This document shows, piece by piece, positions 61,903-64,000 of a DNA stretch of 64,000 bases (the stretch's first letter is position 1; each line of letters opens with the position of its first letter). The notes beneath the pieces were generated by a model. That model saw only the letters and a list, made by a program, of their open reading frames with translations, was not told the origin of the DNA and did not search any database. Origin of the DNA: an uncultured Blautia sp. Its GTDB lineage: Bacteria > Bacillota > Clostridia > Lachnospirales > Lachnospiraceae. The DNA lies in NCBI GenBank assembly GCA_946557785.1, contig CAMNTH010000013.1:1-64000 (forward strand). Direction: 5' to 3'. Position numbers and translations under genes: made by a program.

Positions 61903-62635
61903 ACACGATACACTCACAGAGAAAGGCCATAGGGAGGCTGCCCTTCTTGCAGAGACTGCAAAGCAGCTGAATCTGGGCACATGTTATATGTCACCCCTTG
62001 GAAGAGCGCAGCATACGGCAGCTTATTCCCTTGAGAAGACCGGAAAAACTGCAAAGGTTATTGACTGGCTTAGGGAATTTCCAGCTCTTGTGGACATTAA
62101 CCTGTCCGAAGAACTGCGTTTGGCTTATCCGGATACGATCATAGAAAACGGTATATATAAGAAACGGATCGTCTGGGACATGGTTCCTTCTTATCTTTCT
62201 GCCCATCCGGAATACTGGACTGTGGAGGGCTGGAGAAATTCAGAGGTAGCCAGATGCGGTGATCTTGTTTCCGTTTATGATTCGCTGGTGAAAAATCTGG
62301 ATGCATTTTTGGCAGAACAGGGATATGTGCGGGAAGGCGGGCATTACCATGTAGAATATGAGAATAGGGAAACCATCACTTTCTTCTGCCACTTTGGAGT
62401 AACCTGTGCTATTTTATCACATCTGTGGAATGTTTCCCCTTTTATCCTGTGGCACGGCTTTGGCCTGGCACCTACTTCTGCTACGGAAGTGGTATCTGAA
62501 GAACGGGAACAGGGAGTGGCCTGCTTCCGGGGACTTCGTACAGGTGATATTTCCCATTTGTACGCCGGAGGGGAGGAGCCATCCTTTGCCTGCAGATTTT
62601 GTGAGGTCTACAGCGACAGTTCCCAGAGACACTGA
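61862..62635 (+). CDS. Histidine phosphatase family protein
   Basis: The 257-residue protein has the RHG motif (MIRHGDPDYEHDTLTEKG) near the N-terminus and a later CHFG segment with the second catalytic His, as in phosphoglycerate-mutase-like phosphatases. The substrate is unknown. ATG 61862 lies inside the end of the diguanylate cyclase gene with GGAAGAGG as ribosome site; the open frame upstream is the cyclase gene in another frame. The overlap shows co-translation with the V4R/GGDEF pair. Confidence 0.85.
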   Translation: MRILMIRHGDPDYEHDTLTEKGHREAALLAETAKQLNLGTCYMSPLGRAQHTAAYSLEKTGKTAKVIDWLREFPALVDINLSEELRLAYPDTIIENGIYKKRIVWDMVPSYLSAHPEYWTVEGWRNSEVARCGDLVSVYDSLVKNLDAFLAEQGYVREGGHYHVEYENRETITFFCHFGVTCAILSHLWNVSPFILWHGFGLAPTSATEVVSEEREQGVACFRGLRTGDISHLYAGGEEPSFACRFCEVYSDSSQRH

Positions 62636-62685
62636 AGGGATAGAGTATAACTTACATTCTATAGTAATTATATTAATATATGTAT

Positions 62686-62714
62686 TTGCTTATAAAAAGC
62701 ACCTTCATTATAAT
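62686..62714 (+). promoter_or_regulatory. Promoter of the aspartase gene
   Basis: TTGCTT (62686-62691) and TATAAT (62709-62714) are 17 bases apart, 81 bases before the ATG. Confidence 0.65.
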
Positions 62715-62794
62715 GAGTACAGTTAAAAACAATCGGCATCTTAAAGAAGACGGAGCCGTAAGAAAAAAGAGAGAACAAATGGAGGAGCATTACA

Positions 62795-64000
62795 ATGGAG
62801 AAAGCAAAAACAGATTACCGCGTGGAAAAGGACTCAATCGGTACCAAGGATGTGCCGGAGGACGTGTATTATGGAGTGCAGTCCCTTCGTGCTGCAGAGA
62901 ACTTTCATATTACCGGACTGAATATGCATCCGGAAATTATTAACAGTCTTGCCTATATTAAAAAGGCAGCAGCTATTACCAACTGCGAGATCGGCATTTT
63001 GGATAAAAAGCGTGCACAGGCCATTGTCCAGGCATGTGATGAAATCCTGTCAGGCAAATTTCACAAGGATTTTATTGTAGACCCTATCCAGGGCGGCGCC
63101 GGAACTTCTCTGAATATGAATGCCAATGAGGTAATCGCAAACCGTGCGATCGAGATCCTTGGCGGACATAAGGGAGATTACTCCATTGTAAACCCTAACG
63201 ACCATGTGAACTGCGGCCAGTCTACAAATGATGTAATTCCTACAGCAGGAAAAATGACTTCTCTTCGTCTTCTGAAGAATCTGAAAAAGGAACTTCTTCG
63301 TTTACATAAAGCCCTATGTGCCAAGGCAGAGGAATTTGACCATGTAATCAAAATGGGCCGTACCCAGATGCAGGATGCAGTACCCATTCGCCTTGGTCAG
63401 GAATTCCATGCATATTCGGTTGCCATTATGCGTGACATCCGCCGTATGGATAAAGCCATGGATGAAATGCGCAGCCTGAATATGGGCGGAACTGCAGTAG
63501 GAACAGGTGTGAATGCGGATGAAACTTACTTAAGAAGAATTGTGCCGAACCTGGTGGAAGTATCAGATATGGATTTTGTACAGGCATTTGACCTGATTGA
63601 TGCAACCCAGAATCTGGATCCATTCGTAGCAGTTTCTGGTGCGATTAAGGCTTGTGCAGTAACTTTATCTAAGATTGCCAATGACCTTCGTCTTATGTCT
63701 TCCGGTCCGAGAGCAGGATTTGGAGAAATCAATCTTCCTGCAAAACAAAATGGTTCCTCGATTATGCCTGGAAAAGTAAATCCGGTTATTCCGGAGGTTG
63801 TAAACCAGGTTGCCTTTAATATTATCGGAAATGACGTAACCATTACCATGGCGGCAGAGGCAGGACAGTTAGAGCTGAATGCCTTCGAACCTATTGTATT
63901 TTATTGTATGTTCCAGTCCATTGATACCCTGGCTTATGCAGTACAGACCTTTGTGGACAACTGTGTATCCGGTATTACAGCCAATGAAACACGCTGCCGC
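62795..64000 (+). CDS. aspA: Aspartate ammonia-lyase, 3' end beyond the window
   Basis: The visible 402 residues cover most of an aspartase of about 470 residues: DVYYGVQSLRAAENFHITG, NPNDHVNCGQSTND, GRTQMQDAVPIRLGQEF and the fumarase-superfamily signature GSSIMPGKVNP. It converts aspartate to fumarate and ammonia. The GLNMHP start region and the NFHITG segment favour aspartase over fumarase. GGAGGAGC precedes ATG 62795. The frame is still open at base 64000. Confidence 0.92.
   Translation, partial: MEKAKTDYRVEKDSIGTKDVPEDVYYGVQSLRAAENFHITGLNMHPEIINSLAYIKKAAAITNCEIGILDKKRAQAIVQACDEILSGKFHKDFIVDPIQGGAGTSLNMNANEVIANRAIEILGGHKGDYSIVNPNDHVNCGQSTNDVIPTAGKMTSLRLLKNLKKELLRLHKALCAKAEEFDHVIKMGRTQMQDAVPIRLGQEFHAYSVAIMRDIRRMDKAMDEMRSLNMGGTAVGTGVNADETYLRRIVPNLVEVSDMDFVQAFDLIDATQNLDPFVAVSGAIKACAVTLSKIANDLRLMSSGPRAGFGEINLPAKQNGSSIMPGKVNPVIPEVVNQVAFNIIGNDVTITMAAEAGQLELNAFEPIVFYCMFQSIDTLAYAVQTFVDNCVSGITANETRCR

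Noticed and set aside
1..64000. CRISPR arrays, insertion sequences, prophage structural genes
   Set aside because: No evenly spaced repeats, transposase, integrase or capsid-type genes were found on either strand.

Overview
The window is low-to-mid GC DNA from a Gram-positive anaerobe, most likely a gut member of the Lachnospiraceae (Blautia/Ruminococcus-like; the genus is an inference). Reasons: AGGAGG-type ribosome sites, sigma-A promoters, AdhE under a Rex-like operator, an RF2 gene with a +1 frameshift, HIS6-type HisA, YesM/YesN sensing, several ABC sugar importers without their own ATPase, and many housekeeping proteins of clostridial type.

Layout. 1-280: the end of a tRNA array (Asp, Val, Leu) with a terminator. 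280-1950: a decayed zone with a gene cut off at tRNA-Leu, a small membrane protein, an XRE regulator broken by a 13-bp duplication, and operator-like palindromes. 1953-9884: an AT-rich sugar cluster (LacI regulator, solute-binding protein, two permeases, GH116 glycosidase, Gfo/Idh/MocA oxidoreductase). 10103-15657: a second cluster in which an AraC regulator lies between a uroporphyrinogen-decarboxylase-like gene and an ABC importer; both promoters carry the same 40-bp operator. 15748-18742: nucleoside phosphorylase, cysteine hydrolase, acetyltransferase, APH-like kinase. 18784-23518: adhE and typA.

23767-33516 is mostly core functions: SSB-like protein, corrinoid adenosyltransferase, dapA-dapB, Asp/Asn-rich lipoprotein, HisA, an orphan response regulator, M19 dipeptidase, HPF and SecA. 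33582-43468: an AraC regulator, then a third sugar operon (YesN/YesM two-component pair, importer, GH35 beta-galactosidase). 43588-50595: aspartate-family genes (a DapF homologue lacking both catalytic cysteines, ACT protein, homoserine dehydrogenase, ApgM-type proposed homoserine kinase, aspartokinase) interrupted by a frameshifted small gene and prfB. 50653-58336: secreted and membrane proteins, Tex, a YARHG protein, YitT and an M20 dipeptidase. 58543-64000: a ParA ATPase with a Lys/Ala-rich partner, solo HicB, a V4R/GGDEF/histidine-phosphatase operon and the start of aspartase.

The best candidates for something new are the AraC/UROD-like/ABC regulon, the ParA plus basic-tail protein pair, the Ser/Ser DapF homologue, and the V4R-GGDEF operon. 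No CRISPR array, IS element, rRNA or phage structural gene was seen.
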